The notes beneath the pieces are model-generated. The model saw only the letters and a program-made list of their open reading frames with translations, ran no database searches and had not been told where the DNA came from. The translations under genes were made by a program, and so were the position numbers. 64,000 nucleotides of DNA from Enterococcus wangshanyuanii (GTDB lineage Bacteria; Bacillota; Bacilli; Lactobacillales; Enterococcaceae): the NCBI RefSeq assembly GCF_002197645.1, contig NZ_CP021874.1, forward strand, positions 2,666,001 through 2,730,000. The letters are read 5' to 3'. Shown here piece by piece: positions 63,529 through 64,000 of the stretch. The stretch's first letter is position 1; each line of letters starts with the position of its first letter.

Positions 63529-64000
63529 TTGGGAAGTGTAAAACAACAAGCAAAGTTACTAAAGCTAGACGGAAAAGAATTCCGCAATGATTTTATGGTG
63601 GGAAATGGTAAAGGCTATGGGAAAGATTCTCTTACTCGTCAAAGACCAGGAGCAGCAAAGATGCTTTCTATTGCTGACTTAGAAAATCTCTATAAATCAA
63701 ACTCAATGGCCAAAAATATTGTTGATATTCCAGCTGAGGATCTAACACGTAGCGGATGGACAATCAAGATGGAAGATGAAAAGCTGAAGGCTTTGTATGA
63801 ATCTAAGCTAAGGCAACTCAAAACTAAAGACAGATTGCAAAAACTATTTATGTATGAACGATTATATGGTGATGGATTTGTCAGTATTGGGATCATATCC
63901 AGCAATAAATTTGAAATGAGTGAACCAGTAGATACGAAATCTATAAAAAGTATTCCATATCTAAGTGCTTTCTCTGGTAAAAAGATTAGTAATAGGATTG
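63529..64000 (+). CDS. Phage portal protein (DUF1073 type), 5' part
   Basis: 157 codons visible, running off the window. Begins TTG 63529 with AAGGCGGTGA upstream. Pattern of the DUF1073 portal family: MLSIADLENLYKSNSMAKNI, VDIPAEDLTRSGWTI, FMYERLYGDGFVSIGI. The portal is the dodecameric DNA gate of the head. Directly after the cargo gene. Confidence 0.88.
   Translation, partial: MGSVKQQAKLLKLDGKEFRNDFMVGNGKGYGKDSLTRQRPGAAKMLSIADLENLYKSNSMAKNIVDIPAEDLTRSGWTIKMEDEKLKALYESKLRQLKTKDRLQKLFMYERLYGDGFVSIGIISSNKFEMSEPVDTKSIKSIPYLSAFSGKKISNRI

Larger units (their letters stand above)
39297..64000. mobile_element. Temperate siphophage prophage, 5' part (right end off the window)
   Basis: From beside rpsI to the window edge the content is phage: tyrosine integrase, ImmA/CI repressor and divergent Cro, recombination and replication genes, many small early genes, ArpU, terminase subunits and portal. 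The left boundary lies between the rpsI stop and about 39440. No second copy of the attachment core can be seen because the right end is missing. All genes seen are intact except one small early gene (59756-59926). Confidence 0.9.

Overview
The window is chromosomal DNA of a low-GC Gram-positive, almost certainly an Enterococcus. The order ctsR-clpC without mcsAB, the RpoB/RpoC sequences, a flavin-based extracellular electron transfer (FLEET/EET) locus, rplM-rpsI and an enterococcal-type siphophage prophage all fit. The exact species cannot be fixed from the sequence alone; a non-faecalis member is my inference.

Positions 1-39300 are host chromosome. They run through the end of the heat-shock operon (ctsR-clpC), two U32-family proteins of the TrhP type (tRNA wobble hydroxyuridine synthesis) behind a long structured leader, glutathione reductase, and then the EET locus. 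The EET genes are dmkB-eetB-eetA and ndh2 on the minus strand, and pplA and fmnB-dmkA on the plus strand. Together they would make a dedicated demethylmenaquinone pool, feed it electrons from NADH, and pass them to a surface flavoprotein. A ~129-bp tandem repeat array separates pplA from fmnB. Next come an LPXTG-like surface protein, birA, a tryptophan-type ABC transporter with an attenuator leader, a lipoprotein, rpoB-rpoC, a NagB-like isomerase, msrA, a prepilin peptidase, gluconokinase, dps (with a PerR-type box), argG-argH and rplM-rpsI.

From just after rpsI to the right edge is a temperate phage, cut off by the window. Leftward genes are a two-gene membrane protein/ImmA pair, the integrase, an Abi-family HEPN protein behind its own small-RNA-like transcription unit, several small cargo genes, an ImmA/IrrE peptidase and a CI-type repressor. 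Rightward genes are a Cro-like regulator, small regulators, recombination genes (YqaJ exonuclease, RecT), a DnaD/DUF4373 replication protein, SSB, and a long run of small early proteins. Then come ArpU, the small and large terminase subunits and the start of the portal gene. Two membrane-anchored cargo genes with apparent own promoters sit around the terminase genes.

The most interesting items are: a promoter-hairpin-terminator unit in front of the abi gene whose terminator arm contains the abi ribosome-binding site; a leader upstream of the tryptophan-type transporter with two short ORFs and three mutually exclusive hairpins; two tandem structured RNA elements with compensatory changes upstream of the trhP genes; the tandem repeats inside the EET locus; and the peptidase/membrane-protein pair between rpsI and the integrase.
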